Shown here: piece by piece, positions 33,932 to 43,800 of the stretch
How the letters are laid out: every line of letters starts with the position of its first letter
Numbering within the stretch: the stretch's first letter is position 1
DNA from: Alphaproteobacteria bacterium
Lineage (GTDB): Bacteria > Pseudomonadota > Alphaproteobacteria > Acetobacterales > Acetobacteraceae
Direction of reading: 5' to 3'
Length of the DNA stretch: 54,054 nt
Assembly: GCA_016869715.1 (NCBI GenBank)
Contig: VGDM01000019.1
Span: 1 to 54,054, forward strand
The notes under the pieces: generated by a model
What the model was told of the DNA's origin: nothing
What the model saw: the letters and a program-made list of their open reading frames with translations, nothing else
The model's database searches: none
Program-made: the position numbers and the translations under genes

Positions 33932-36265
33932 ATGGCAAAATTCGGCCTCAGCCAATCCATTCGTCGCGTGGAAGACCCCAGGCTTTTAAAGGGCGATGGG
34001 CAATATACCGCCGATATCAACCTGCCCGGTGAGGCGCATGGCGTGGTACTGCGCAGCCCGCATGCCCATGCCGCGATCAAGCGGATTTCCACCTCTGGCG
34101 CCAAGGCCATGCCGGGGGTGCTGGGCGTTTACACCGCGGCTGATCTGGCGGCTGAGGGGCTTGGCCCGCTGCCTTGCCTTATCCCGCTCAAGAATAGCGA
34201 TGGTTCGGCCATGTCTTCCACGCCGCGCCCTGTGCTGGCGGATGGCACGGTGCGTCATGTGGGTGACCCGGTCGCTTTCGTGGTCGCCGAAAGCGCCAAG
34301 GCCGCGCGGGACGCCGCCGAGGCAATTGAGGTGGATTACGACATCCTACCCTCGGCCACCGATCTCGCGACCGCAACCAAGCCTGGTCAGCCGCAGGTTT
34401 GGCCAAGTGCGCCGAACAATACCTGCTTTGATTGGCACGTCGGCGACAAGGACAAGACCGATGCGCTTTTCGCCAAGGCCGCGCATGTCACGCGGCTGAC
34501 CGTCGTGAATAACCGTGTGGTGGTCGCCAGCATGGAATCCCGTGCGGCAGTCGCAAATTATGATGCCGGCAGCAATAAATGGACGCTGCATACCAATACC
34601 CAGGGGTCTTGGCTGGTGCGCAAGCTTCTCGCCGGCAGCGTCTTCAACCTGCCGGAAGATCATTTCCGTGTCGTCACCCCTGATGTCGGTGGTGGCTTTG
34701 GCATGAAGCTGTTCCTGTATGCCGAGCATGTGCTGACCTGCTTCGCCGCACGCCACCTGAAGTGCCCGGTGAAATGGACATCCGAGCGTACGGAAGCCTT
34801 CCAGTCAGACACGCACGGTCGGGATAACATCACCGCCGGCGAATTAGCCCTCGATAAGGATGGCAAGTTCCTCGCGCTGCGCACCAAGAATTGGGCGAAT
34901 ATGGGTGCCTATCTGAACACATTCGCGCCCTTCATCCCGACCGGCGCGGGCACCAAGGTGCTGGCGAGTGTTTATGATTTCGGCGCCATTTACGCCAATG
35001 TTGTCGGTGTGATCACCAATACTGTGCCGGTGGATGCCTATCGCGGTGCTGGCCGGCCAGAGAGCAATTACCTGGTGGAGCGCTTGATTGACACCGCCGC
35101 GCAGGAAATGGGCCTGGATCGTGTGGCGATCCGCAAGCGCAACATGGTACCGTCATCGGCCATGCCTTATGTCTCGGCCATGGGGCAGCGCTATGATTCG
35201 GGCGAATTTGCTAAGCTCATGGATACCGCTCTTGAGCGGCTGAATTGGTCCGACTTTGCAGCGCGGCGGGCGGAGAGCCAGCGGCGCGGCAAAAGGCGCG
35301 GCATTGGCTTTGCCTATTACCTGGAAGCAACCGGCGGCGACGCCACAGAAAACGCCGCGATGCGTTTTGCCGATGATGGATTTGTTGATGTCTATGTCGG
35401 CACGCAAAGTTCCGGCCAGGGGCATGAAACCGCCTATGCCATGCTGACCAGCCATGAGCTTGGCATCCCGATTGAGAAAATCCGCGTGAAGCAGGGCGAT
35501 TCCGAAAGCCTGCCCTCAGGCGGCGGCACGGGTGGCGCGCGCAGCCTTTATTCCGAAGGGCAAGCCATTCTGGTGACGGCGGCTTCGGTGGTGGAAAAAG
35601 GCAAGAAGGCCGCGTCCGAGCATTTGGAAGCCGCAGTCGCCGATGTTGAATTCACCACGGCCAATGGCCGTTTCGGCGTGGTGGGCACCGATAAGGGCGT
35701 CGGCATTCTGGAATTGGCGGCGGCGCAGAAGGCGCGCGCAGCCAAAGGCCAGGAAGTCACGCTTTTGGATGCGCTGGAAGTGGCGCAGATCAAATCCCAC
35801 ACCTTCCCCAATGGCTGTCACGCCGCCGAGGTGGAGGTGGACCCCGATACCGGCATCATCAAGGTTGCGAATTACATCGTGATTGATGATGTGGGCCATG
35901 CGCTTAACCCGCTGATTGTGCGCGGCCAGGTACATGGTGGCGTGGCGCAGGGCATTGGTCAGGCCATGCTGGAACGCACGGCCTTTGATGCGGAAAGCGG
36001 CCAATTGCTCTCGGCTTCCTTCATGGATTATGCGCTGCCGCGTGCCGATGATCTGCCGAATATTGATGTGGATTTCATCGAAGTGCCGTGTGAGACCAAT
36101 CCGCTTGGCGTCAAGGGTGCTGGTGAAGCGGGTGCAGTTGGCAGCCCGCCGGCGCTGATCAATGCGGTGGTGGATGCGCTGGCCGGCGATGGCGTGAAGC
36201 ATATTGACATGCCGGCCACGCCTGAGAGCGTGTGGAAGGCCTTGGCAACTTCCAAGGCAGCGTGA
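33932..36265 (+). CDS. Molybdopterin-binding subunit of a xanthine dehydrogenase/CO dehydrogenase family enzyme
   Basis: The 777-residue protein starts MAKFGLSQSIRRVEDPRLLK. It has the a/b hammerhead domain, then the Moco-binding regions: VTPDVGGGFGMKLFLYAEH, VDAYRGAGRPESNYLVERL, GTQSSGQGHETAYAMLTSHE, PSGGGTGGARSLYSEG and the active-site Glu in GVKGAGEAGAVGSPPAL. This is the large subunit of a molybdenum hydroxylase of aldehyde/CO/nicotinate type; the CODH-specific AYRCSFR loop is absent. The usual FAD and 2Fe-2S subunit genes are not next to it. Convergently placed moaB serves cofactor synthesis. The substrate is unknown. ATG 33932 was chosen for its AAGGAG site. Confidence 0.9.
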   Translation: MAKFGLSQSIRRVEDPRLLKGDGQYTADINLPGEAHGVVLRSPHAHAAIKRISTSGAKAMPGVLGVYTAADLAAEGLGPLPCLIPLKNSDGSAMSSTPRPVLADGTVRHVGDPVAFVVAESAKAARDAAEAIEVDYDILPSATDLATATKPGQPQVWPSAPNNTCFDWHVGDKDKTDALFAKAAHVTRLTVVNNRVVVASMESRAAVANYDAGSNKWTLHTNTQGSWLVRKLLAGSVFNLPEDHFRVVTPDVGGGFGMKLFLYAEHVLTCFAARHLKCPVKWTSERTEAFQSDTHGRDNITAGELALDKDGKFLALRTKNWANMGAYLNTFAPFIPTGAGTKVLASVYDFGAIYANVVGVITNTVPVDAYRGAGRPESNYLVERLIDTAAQEMGLDRVAIRKRNMVPSSAMPYVSAMGQRYDSGEFAKLMDTALERLNWSDFAARRAESQRRGKRRGIGFAYYLEATGGDATENAAMRFADDGFVDVYVGTQSSGQGHETAYAMLTSHELGIPIEKIRVKQGDSESLPSGGGTGGARSLYSEGQAILVTAASVVEKGKKAASEHLEAAVADVEFTTANGRFGVVGTDKGVGILELAAAQKARAAKGQEVTLLDALEVAQIKSHTFPNGCHAAEVEVDPDTGIIKVANYIVIDDVGHALNPLIVRGQVHGGVAQGIGQAMLERTAFDAESGQLLSASFMDYALPRADDLPNIDVDFIEVPCETNPLGVKGAGEAGAVGSPPALINAVVDALAGDGVKHIDMPATPESVWKALATSKAA

Positions 36266-36304
36266 GGCATATCGCGCCAGGGGGTTGCGTCCCTCGCGCG
36301 CCCT

Positions 36305-36844
36305 TCACACGGGTTTCAGATGTTCCAATAAGCGCGGCATCAGCTCAACTAAATTGCAGGGGCGGTGCCGCGAATCCAATTGGAAGCGCAATATGTCATC
36401 CCAGCCATCCTTGCAGGCGCCGCTTGAACCAGGCAGCGCAAAAAGATAGGTCCCGCCTGAAACGCCGCCCATGGCGCGCGATTGGATGGTAGAAGTGCCA
36501 ATCTTCTGAAAGCTGATCCAGCGAAACAATTCGCCGAAGCCTTCGATTTCCTTCTCAAGCACGCGCTTGAAGGCCTCCGGCGTCACATCCCGTCCGGTAA
36601 CGCCAGTGCCGCCGGTGGTGATCACGCAATCTACATTGGGATCAGCAATCCAGCGCCGCAGTACGGCTTCAATCGCGTGCGGATCATCTCTCACAATCTC
36701 TCGCGCCACGCAATGATGCCGCGCGGCTTCGATCCTGTCTTGCAGGGTTTGGCCGGAACGGTCGGTCGCCATGTCGCGCGTATCGCTCACGGTCAGCACG
36801 GCGATATTCACGGGCAGGAATTTAAGGTTTTCATCAATCGGCAT
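36305..36844 (-). CDS. moaB: Molybdenum cofactor biosynthesis protein B
   Basis: From ATG 36844 the 179-residue protein begins MPIDENLKFLPVNIAVLTVS and has the MoaB/Mog signatures DTRDMATDRSGQTL, DCVITTGGTGVTGRDVTPEA (residues about 72-91) and GTYLFALPGSSGACKDGWD near 145-163. It adenylylates molybdopterin or a related step before Mo insertion. The gene ends 40 bp from the stop of the molybdoenzyme gene, in convergent orientation, and is divergent from the carboxyltransferase gene. An upstream Met would add nine residues without support. Confidence 0.93.
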   Translation of the reverse strand: MPIDENLKFLPVNIAVLTVSDTRDMATDRSGQTLQDRIEAARHHCVAREIVRDDPHAIEAVLRRWIADPNVDCVITTGGTGVTGRDVTPEAFKRVLEKEIEGFGELFRWISFQKIGTSTIQSRAMGGVSGGTYLFALPGSSGACKDGWDDILRFQLDSRHRPCNLVELMPRLLEHLKPV

Positions 36845-36966
36845 GGCGGCGTCTTTCCTGGGCTGGCGCACATATCATGGGGGTTAGGGGCGCCGCCGAC
36901 AACGCCCGCTTGCAAGGCGCGGTAAGTCGCGTGACACTCACCTGGATTATATCCAGGGAAACGCCC

Positions 36967-38523
36967 ATGAATTGGCAACCGGAAATCGATGAGCTGAAGC
37001 GCCGCCAAGCCATGGCTGAGGCCATGGGCGGGCCGGATAAGGTGAAGCGCCAGCATGATGGCGGGCGGCTGACGGTGCGCGATCGCGTGCTCAAGCTGGT
37101 GGACAAGGATAGCTTCCACGAAGTCGGCGCCATTGCCGGGCGTGGCGAATATGATGCCAAGGGCGATCTGGTGACGCTCACACCTTCCAATTGCATCATG
37201 GGCCGCGCGGAGATTGAAGGCCGCCCCGTGGTGGTGGTGGGCGATGATTTCACCGTGCGCGGCGGTAGCGCCGATGCGACCATTCGTGAAAAACCCATTA
37301 TGGCCGAACGCATGGCGGCTGAATTGCGCCTGCCGATCATTCGCCTGATTGAAGGCTCGGGCGGTGGCGGTTCGGTGAAGACCATTGAAACCACGGGCCG
37401 CGCCAATCTGCCGGGCGGTGTGGGTGGCACGCAGCTATATCATCTCACCACCCAGAATCTTGGCCTGGTGCCGGTGGTGACACTCGGGCTTGGGTCGGTC
37501 GCCGGGCTTGGCGCTGCGCGGCTGGCGGCGGCGCATTATTCGGTGATGACGAAATCCTCGGCGATGTTTGTCGCGGGTCCCCCGGTGGTGGCTCGGCTTG
37601 GCGAGAAGCTGGACAAGCGCGACCTGGGCGGTTGGGAGATTCAATGCAAGGCAGGCGCGGTGGATGATGCGGTCGACACTGAAGAGGAAGCTTTTGCCGC
37701 CGCGCGGCGCTTCCTGTCCTACCTGCCGCAATCGGTGTTTGAAGTCTCGCCCCGCTTGCGGTCGCGCGATGATTTGGGGCGGCGCGATGCCAAGCTGATC
37801 AGCGCCATTCCGCGTGACCCGCGCCAGGCCTATAAGATGCGCCCGATTATTGAGACGCTGTTCGATAAGGGCAGTTTTTTCGAAATGGGCCGCTGGTTCG
37901 GCCGCCCGATCATCACGGGGCTCGCGCGCTTGGATGGCTTGCCCGTCGCGGTCATGGCATCCGATCCCGTATTCTCCGGCGGATCATGGACGGCGGATGC
38001 TTGCGCCAAGATCATTCGCTTTGTGGACATGGCGGAAACCTTTCACCTGCCAGTGATATATCTGATGGATTGTCCCGGCTTTGCCGTGGGGCTTGACGCG
38101 GAGAAAACCGCCACCATTCGCTGGGGTGTGCGCGCCATGGCCGCGGTCAATCAATGCCGCGCGCCCTGGTGCACCGTTATTTTGCGCAATGCCTTTGGTG
38201 TTGCAGGCGTGGTGCATCAACCGGCTGGGCGTTATTCCATACGCTATGCTTGGCCATCCGGGCGTTGGGGGTCCTTGCCACTCGAAGGCGGGATCGAAGC
38301 CGCCTATGCGGCAGAGGTGAGTGCGGCGACGGATCGCGAAGCCAAGATTGCCGAGATTGACGAACGCTTGCAAAAACTGCGTTCCCCCTTCCGTACTGCC
38401 GAGGCTTTCTGGGTCGAGGAAATCATTGACCCGCGCGAAACTCGCCCGTTGCTTTGTGATTTTGCGCGGCTGGTGGAACCCTTGCGCGGGACGGGCCTTG
38501 CCGTACTCACCATGCGGCCCTGA
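36967..38523 (+). CDS. Acyl-CoA carboxylase carboxyltransferase (beta) subunit
   Basis: The 518-residue protein has two crotonase-like halves. The N-terminal half shows KRQHDGGRLTVRDRVLKLVD, LIEGSGGGGSVKTIETTGRA and the LGLGSVAGLGAARLAAAHYS oxyanion region. The C-terminal half shows MASDPVFSGGSWTADACAKI, YLMDCPGFAVGLDAEKTATI and NAFGVAGVVHQPAGRY. It transfers carboxyl from biotin to an acyl-CoA (propionyl-, methylcrotonyl- or similar). No biotin carboxylase/BCCP subunit is adjacent, so its partner is elsewhere. The start at ATG 36967 follows CCAGGGA; the longer frame from 36877 crosses the promoter region. Confidence 0.88.
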   Translation: MNWQPEIDELKRRQAMAEAMGGPDKVKRQHDGGRLTVRDRVLKLVDKDSFHEVGAIAGRGEYDAKGDLVTLTPSNCIMGRAEIEGRPVVVVGDDFTVRGGSADATIREKPIMAERMAAELRLPIIRLIEGSGGGGSVKTIETTGRANLPGGVGGTQLYHLTTQNLGLVPVVTLGLGSVAGLGAARLAAAHYSVMTKSSAMFVAGPPVVARLGEKLDKRDLGGWEIQCKAGAVDDAVDTEEEAFAAARRFLSYLPQSVFEVSPRLRSRDDLGRRDAKLISAIPRDPRQAYKMRPIIETLFDKGSFFEMGRWFGRPIITGLARLDGLPVAVMASDPVFSGGSWTADACAKIIRFVDMAETFHLPVIYLMDCPGFAVGLDAEKTATIRWGVRAMAAVNQCRAPWCTVILRNAFGVAGVVHQPAGRYSIRYAWPSGRWGSLPLEGGIEAAYAAEVSAATDREAKIAEIDERLQKLRSPFRTAEAFWVEEIIDPRETRPLLCDFARLVEPLRGTGLAVLTMRP

Positions 38524-39397
38524 TCAGGCTTCGACCACCAGATCCTTATAGGCATGCCAGGTCGCATGCCCGATCAGCGGCACCACAAGCGCGAGGCCGA
38601 GGAAGAACGGCACCATTGCGAAGGCTGTGAAGACCACAATCAACCCGGACAAGAAGATCATCGCGCCCGAATTCGTCGCGACCGCCCGCTTGGAAAGCGC
38701 AATCGCTCCCAAGGCGGAGACATCACGATCCACCGGCACGGGGATGGATATCGCCGAGATCGCAAAAGCTGTCGCTGCCAGAATGGCACCCGCGCCGGTG
38801 CCGAGGATCAAAAACTGCAGCAGCATGTCTGAACGCAACATGACGAAGGGCAAATCTTCCAGGCTTGGGGCGAAATCGATGCCGAACATTAGCATGACAA
38901 TCAGCGCTGCCACGCGCACCCAAAGCAGATGCAGGATCACGTGAACACCGCCAAGAAAGGCAAGCTGCTAGCCTTTGCGGGTTAAGCCGGCAAGGAAGGC
39001 GCTGAAGGTTACAGGCTTGTCCTCGGCGCGAAGCTTGCTCGCCTCATAAAGCCCAGTCACGCGCCAAGGGGGCCACCATGAAAAACCCAGCCGAGGCCGG
39101 CAGGATTACCCAAGCAGAGCGCACGCCAGGCAGGATCATGATTAGCAACCAGCCTGCGGGGGCCAAGGCACCGCCGTAGAGGAACCCGATCCGGGGATCC
39201 GCCATAAGATCCTGCCAGGCGGCATTCAGCCAGACCCAGGGGCGATCAGGGGCGACCTCCTGATAGTCAGCCGGCGCCGCGCAATGGCTGCATCGCTTGG
39301 CATGAGAACTTCCTCCATTTGCCTTACAGGCGCGAGGCCCGAGCGATTGGTCGCGAAAATTAGCGGGGTGCGATTCCACCCAATTGATCCGAATCAA
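38524..39397 (-). pseudogene. DUF2189-like multi-helix membrane protein gene, frameshift plus TAG
   Basis: The upstream segment reads APDRPWVWLNAAWQDLMADP, then helices with YGGALAPAGWLLIMILPG and VILPASAGFFMVAPL. Near 39050-39062 the frame must change to reach GLYEASKLRAEDKPVTFSAF. That frame meets TAG at 38968-38970 after AGLTRKG, then continues in frame with QLAFLGGVHVILHLLW and three more helices to the end (HATWHAYKDLVVEA). The whole matches the DUF2189 pattern of integral membrane proteins (GLYExSRR, LIGHATWHAYRDLV). The N-terminal part before about 39304 also looks out of frame. Function of the family is unknown, and this copy is broken. Confidence 0.75.
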
Positions 39398-39475
39398 GGA
39401 GGGAAGGCGCGCTTGGGCGTTTTTTACGCTCCGACGCGGCCCGTTTCGAGTCCCGCGTCTTGAGGGAGACTAGAT

Positions 39476-40123
39476 ATGGCCGCCATTGCCGCCTCGGCGC
39501 GAAGCTCGCCCAGTGATCAGCCCGTCATGGTGCAAGGCCCGATCCGCGCATGCGCCATCGCCACATCCTTTTGGGGGGTTGTTAGATTTCGGGTGGGTGT
39601 TGTTATCGCGCTTCAGCTCGCTTTTACATTGCTCAATCTTGATCTGAAATGGACCAGCTTCGGGCGGCTGCGCCCGGTGCATACCCACGCAACCGCTGGC
39701 ACGCTTCCTGATCTTGCCGCTGAGGCTTTCGCCGAATATGGCGTGCCGGCCTTCCGCGCGCGCCTTACTGAATCTTGTCGAAAATTTCTGCTTGTGGAAC
39801 AGCATGTGGGCCTCATCGGCTTTGCCGAAATGAGTAGAAGCGCCAAAGAAGCCCCAGGCGCGTATTTGCGCGGCGCTGAGCCTGTCCGCCTTTATGTTCA
39901 ACCATGTGGACAGCGGCGCGGCATTGGTCGCGCATTGCTGCGCCAAGTTGAAGCCATCGCGATTGACACCGGATTATCCGCACTCTGGTTCACGGTATGG
40001 GAAAATAACGCCATTGCCTTGGCCTTTCATGCAGCACGGGGTTTCGCCACCAAAGGGGCTGCGACATATAGCTTTCGTGGGCGGCAGTATCGCAACCATG
40101 TCATGGTCCAGGCGTTGCCATAA
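39476..40123 (+). CDS. GNAT family N-acetyltransferase, start uncertain
   Basis: The C-terminal 150 residues are a GNAT domain: an entry strand LRPVHTHATAGTLPDLAAEA, then LVEQHVGLIGFAEM, the acetyl-CoA loop YVQPCGQRRGIGRALLRQVE and the late WENNAIALAFHAARGF. The first 60 residues from ATG 39476 (with a hydrophobic VVIALQLAFTLLNLDLKW) do not resemble the family. They may be non-coding, with the real start a TTG or a lost ATG near codon 50. It resembles enzymes acetylating small molecules or protein N-termini. It lies divergent from the broken DUF2189 gene; no partner is evident. Confidence 0.7.
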   Translation: MAAIAASARSSPSDQPVMVQGPIRACAIATSFWGVVRFRVGVVIALQLAFTLLNLDLKWTSFGRLRPVHTHATAGTLPDLAAEAFAEYGVPAFRARLTESCRKFLLVEQHVGLIGFAEMSRSAKEAPGAYLRGAEPVRLYVQPCGQRRGIGRALLRQVEAIAIDTGLSALWFTVWENNAIALAFHAARGFATKGAATYSFRGRQYRNHVMVQALP

Positions 40124-40270
40124 GGCGTAGCACGTCATGCCGAGACTTAGAAAATGCTTGATTTCTCCGGCCTGAAGGACTTACTGAGTAGGGAACGAAA
40201 AGAGCCGCGTCGAAAGCCCGGTCTTAGGCCTTGGCAGACGGCCCATCGATCTCTTGAGGGAGAGGCAACG

Positions 40271-40699
40271 ATGAAAATTGCACGCAAGCTATTGGAACAG
40301 AAAATGGTAGGGGTAATCTCGGTCGCGCCGGATGCCACTGTTTATACGGCCCTTGAACTGATGGCCGAGCATGATATCGGCGCCCTGCTTGTGCTTGATG
40401 GTGCGCGACTGGTCGGTATTTTCTCCGAGCGCGATTATGCGCGCAAGGTGATACTGCTCGGAAAATCTTCCCATGAAACCTGTGTTGCCGAGATCATGAC
40501 GCCCAAAGTCGTCCAGGTGACGCCGGCTGAGGGGGTTGATGCCTGCATGGCCCTGATGACTGAACGGCGCATCCGGCATTTGCCGGTTGTCGAGAATGAT
40601 CATGTGGTGGGCATCCTTTCCATTGGTGATCTGGTCAAGGAAATCATCTCTGATCAGAGCTTTCACATTCGCCAACTCGAAGGATACATCAGCGGCTGA
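40271..40699 (+). CDS. Tandem CBS-domain protein
   Basis: The 142-residue protein consists of two CBS motifs forming one Bateman module. The first runs from VISVAPDATVYTALELMAEH to RLVGIFSERDYARKV, and the second from VQVTPAEGVDACMALMTERR to HVVGILSIGDLVKEI. Such stand-alone modules bind adenosine nucleotides or SAM and regulate partners. ATG 40271 is preceded by GAGGGAGAGG at good spacing; the frame upstream is not conserved-looking. It is a single gene between a GNAT and the indolepyruvate oxidoreductase, with no hint of its partner. Confidence 0.88.
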   Translation: MKIARKLLEQKMVGVISVAPDATVYTALELMAEHDIGALLVLDGARLVGIFSERDYARKVILLGKSSHETCVAEIMTPKVVQVTPAEGVDACMALMTERRIRHLPVVENDHVVGILSIGDLVKEIISDQSFHIRQLEGYISG

Positions 40700-40857
40700 T
40701 CCGGCGTTGCTGGCTGCCGGATAATCCGCGGGGGTATTGACCAGCACCGCGGACCGCCCAATGAGCGAGGTAAAAGGCGTGGCAAATTCTGAGATCCTGC
40801 CTTCAAGCCCTGATTTGGTGGTTGGCATTCGCCCTGCCAATCGCCACAATACTCCCT

Positions 40858-43800
40858 ATGGGAAGCATCATTCGTGCAAAAGCGACACTCGAAGAACGCT
40901 GGGAAGCCCGCTCCGGCCCCATATTGCTCACGGGGACCCATGCGCTGGTGCGCCTGCCCATGCTGCGCCAGGAGATGGATGCCGCGCTTGGCTTTCGCAC
41001 CGGCGGCTTCATTTCGGGCTATCGCGGATCACCCCTTGGCGCCTTTGACCGGGAATTGGCCCGTCAGGCCGAACGGCTCCGCGCCCATGATGTGGTGTTT
41101 CAGCCCGGGTTGAATGAGGATTTGGCCGCGACCGCCATTTGGGGCTCGCAGCAGGTGCATCTGACCCCGGGCGCGCGTTTGGATGGCGTTTTCGGCATTT
41201 GGTATGGCAAGGGGCCAGGCGTGGATCGCTCCGGCGATGTGCTGCGCCATGCCAATTCTGCCGGCAGCGCGCCGCTGGGTGGTGTGCTTGCGCTGGCGGG
41301 GGATGATCCGTCTTCCAAATCCTCAACCATCACCTCGGGCTGTGAATATGCCTTCATGGATTTGGAAATCCCCATGCTCGACCCTGCCGATGTGGCCGAG
41401 GTGTTGGAATATGGGCTGAAGGGCATTGCGCTGAGTCGTTACGCCGGTACCTGGGTTGGCATGAAATGCGTGGCCGACACCATGGATGCGACCATGACGG
41501 TGCTGCTGGACCCTGCGCTTTACGCCACGCGCGAACCGCAGGGCATGCCAAGGGTGCCTGATGGCGTGCATATCCGCGCGACTGATCCGCCGATGGTGCA
41601 GGAAGAACGCCTCCGCCACGTGAAGCTGCCGCGCGCCAATGCCTTTGCGCGGACCAATGGCATTGACCGCATGGTGCTGGATAGCGCCGATGCGCGTTTC
41701 GGCATTGCCGTCCGCGGCAAGGCTTTCACCGTGCTGCGCCAAGCACTTGCCGAAGCGGGCATTTCCGAGGATTTCGCCCGCGCCCAGGGGTTGCGCATTT
41801 GGAAGGTGGGTTTGGCTTGGCCGCTTGATGCTGATGCCGCGCGCGCCTTTGCGGATGGGCTTGAGGAAATTCTGGTGATCGAAGACCGTCGGTCCTTTCT
41901 GGAGTGGCAACTGCGCGATGCGCTTTTTCACATGGACCGCCGCCCGCGCATCACCGGCAAGCGTGATGAGGCCGGGCGGCCCTTGCTGTCCGATTTGAAC
42001 GAGCTTGATTCCGCGCAGATTCTACGCGCGCTTTTCGCGCGTCTGCCGCAGGCGTTTCGCACCAATGCCATGCTGGCGCGCATGGCGGCGCTTGAATCCC
42101 TGGCCGCCGGAGACCAAACGCCGGTTCATGGGCGCGATCCCTATTTCTGTCCGGGCTGCCCACACAATACCTCAACCCGCGTACCGGAAGGCAGCCGCGC
42201 GCTTGCCGGCATTGGCTGCCATTATCTGGCGCGCTTCATGAATCGGGAGACGGATTTCTTCTGCCAAATGGGCGGTGAGGGCTCGGCCTGGATCGGGCAG
42301 GAACATTTCACCAGCCAGGAACACATCTTCGCCAATATGGGCGATGGCACCTATGCCCATTCGGGTAGTCTTTCGGTGCGCTTCGCCGTCGCTGCCAAGG
42401 CCAATATCACCTTCAAGATTCTCGTGAATAGCGCTGTCGCCATGACCGGTGGCCAAACCCCGGAAGGCGAGATTGATGTCCCCCACATCGCCGCGCAATT
42501 GCACGGAGAGGGCGTTGGGCGGATTGAGATTGTCTCCGACGATCCGGACCGGCATCGCGGCCATCCGTTACTTCCGGCTACGGTTAGCTTTCATCATCGC
42601 GCGCGCCTCGATGCCGTGCAGAAGGAATTGCGCGCGGTGAAGGGCGTCACCGCCATCATCTATGATCAGGAATGCGCAACCGAACGCCGCCGCAAGCGCA
42701 AGCGTGATCTAGCGCCGCGCGCCAATCGCCGCATCGCCATCAATCCGCGCATTTGTGAAGATTGCGGCGATTGCTCTCGCGCGTCGAATTGCCTGGCGGT
42801 GGAGCCGATTGAAACGCCCTTCGGCCGCAAGCGCCGCATTGATCAATCTGCTTGTAATCAGGATTTTTCCTGTGTTGAGGGGTTTTGCCCGTCCTTTGTC
42901 AGCCTGATCGGTGCTGAACCGGCGCGGCCCGCGGCCATCAGGCTGCCACCGCTGCCGCCCGAACCAAGCCTGCCCGCGATTCAGGGTGAGGCATGGAATC
43001 TGCTGATTACCGGTGTTGGCGGGCAGGGCGTTTCTTCCATGGCGGCCGTTCTGGCGCAGGCCGCGCATCTTGAAGGAAGGCCCGTGCGCACCTTGGATTT
43101 TCTGGGCCTCGCGCAAAAGGGTGGCGGGGTTTATGCGCAGCTTCGCATCGGCCCGGTGGGTGCGGCGGCGGATCAATTATCCGGTGCGCGCATCGCGGCT
43201 GGTGAAGCGGATTTGCTGCTGGCGGCTGATATGGTGGTGGCGCATGGCCGCACCGCGCGGCCCTTGCTCGGCCCGGCCCGCAGCACAGCGATTGTGAATA
43301 CCGATCTGTCACCCACCGCGCAATTCGTGAAGGATACCGAAACGCGCTACGGTAATGCGGCTATGCTGCAAAGCCTAGGCGCGGCGTGCCGCGAAGCGCT
43401 GACAATCCCCGCGCTCACGCGGGTTGAGCGTGATTTGGGCGATGCGATTTACCTCAATCCCTTCATGCTGGGTTTTGCCTGGCAGCGCGGGTTGGTGCCG
43501 CTTTCGGCGGAGGCGATTTTGCGCGCCATTGAACTGAATGGCGCGGCGGTGAGGCGCAACAAGGTAGCCTTCGCACTAGGCCGCAGCGCCGCGACCGAAA
43601 CGCCGGAAGCGCCGCGCGGGCCGGAAACGCTGGATGAGATGATCGCGCGTTATACCGATGACCTGAAGGCGTATCAGTCCTCCCGTTACGCGCGGCGCTA
43701 TCAGGATTTCGTCGCGCGTATCCTTATGGCAGAGGCGGCTGCGGTGCCCGGCGAGGATCGGCTTTCTCGTGCGGTGGCGCGGCAGCTTTATCGCCTCATG

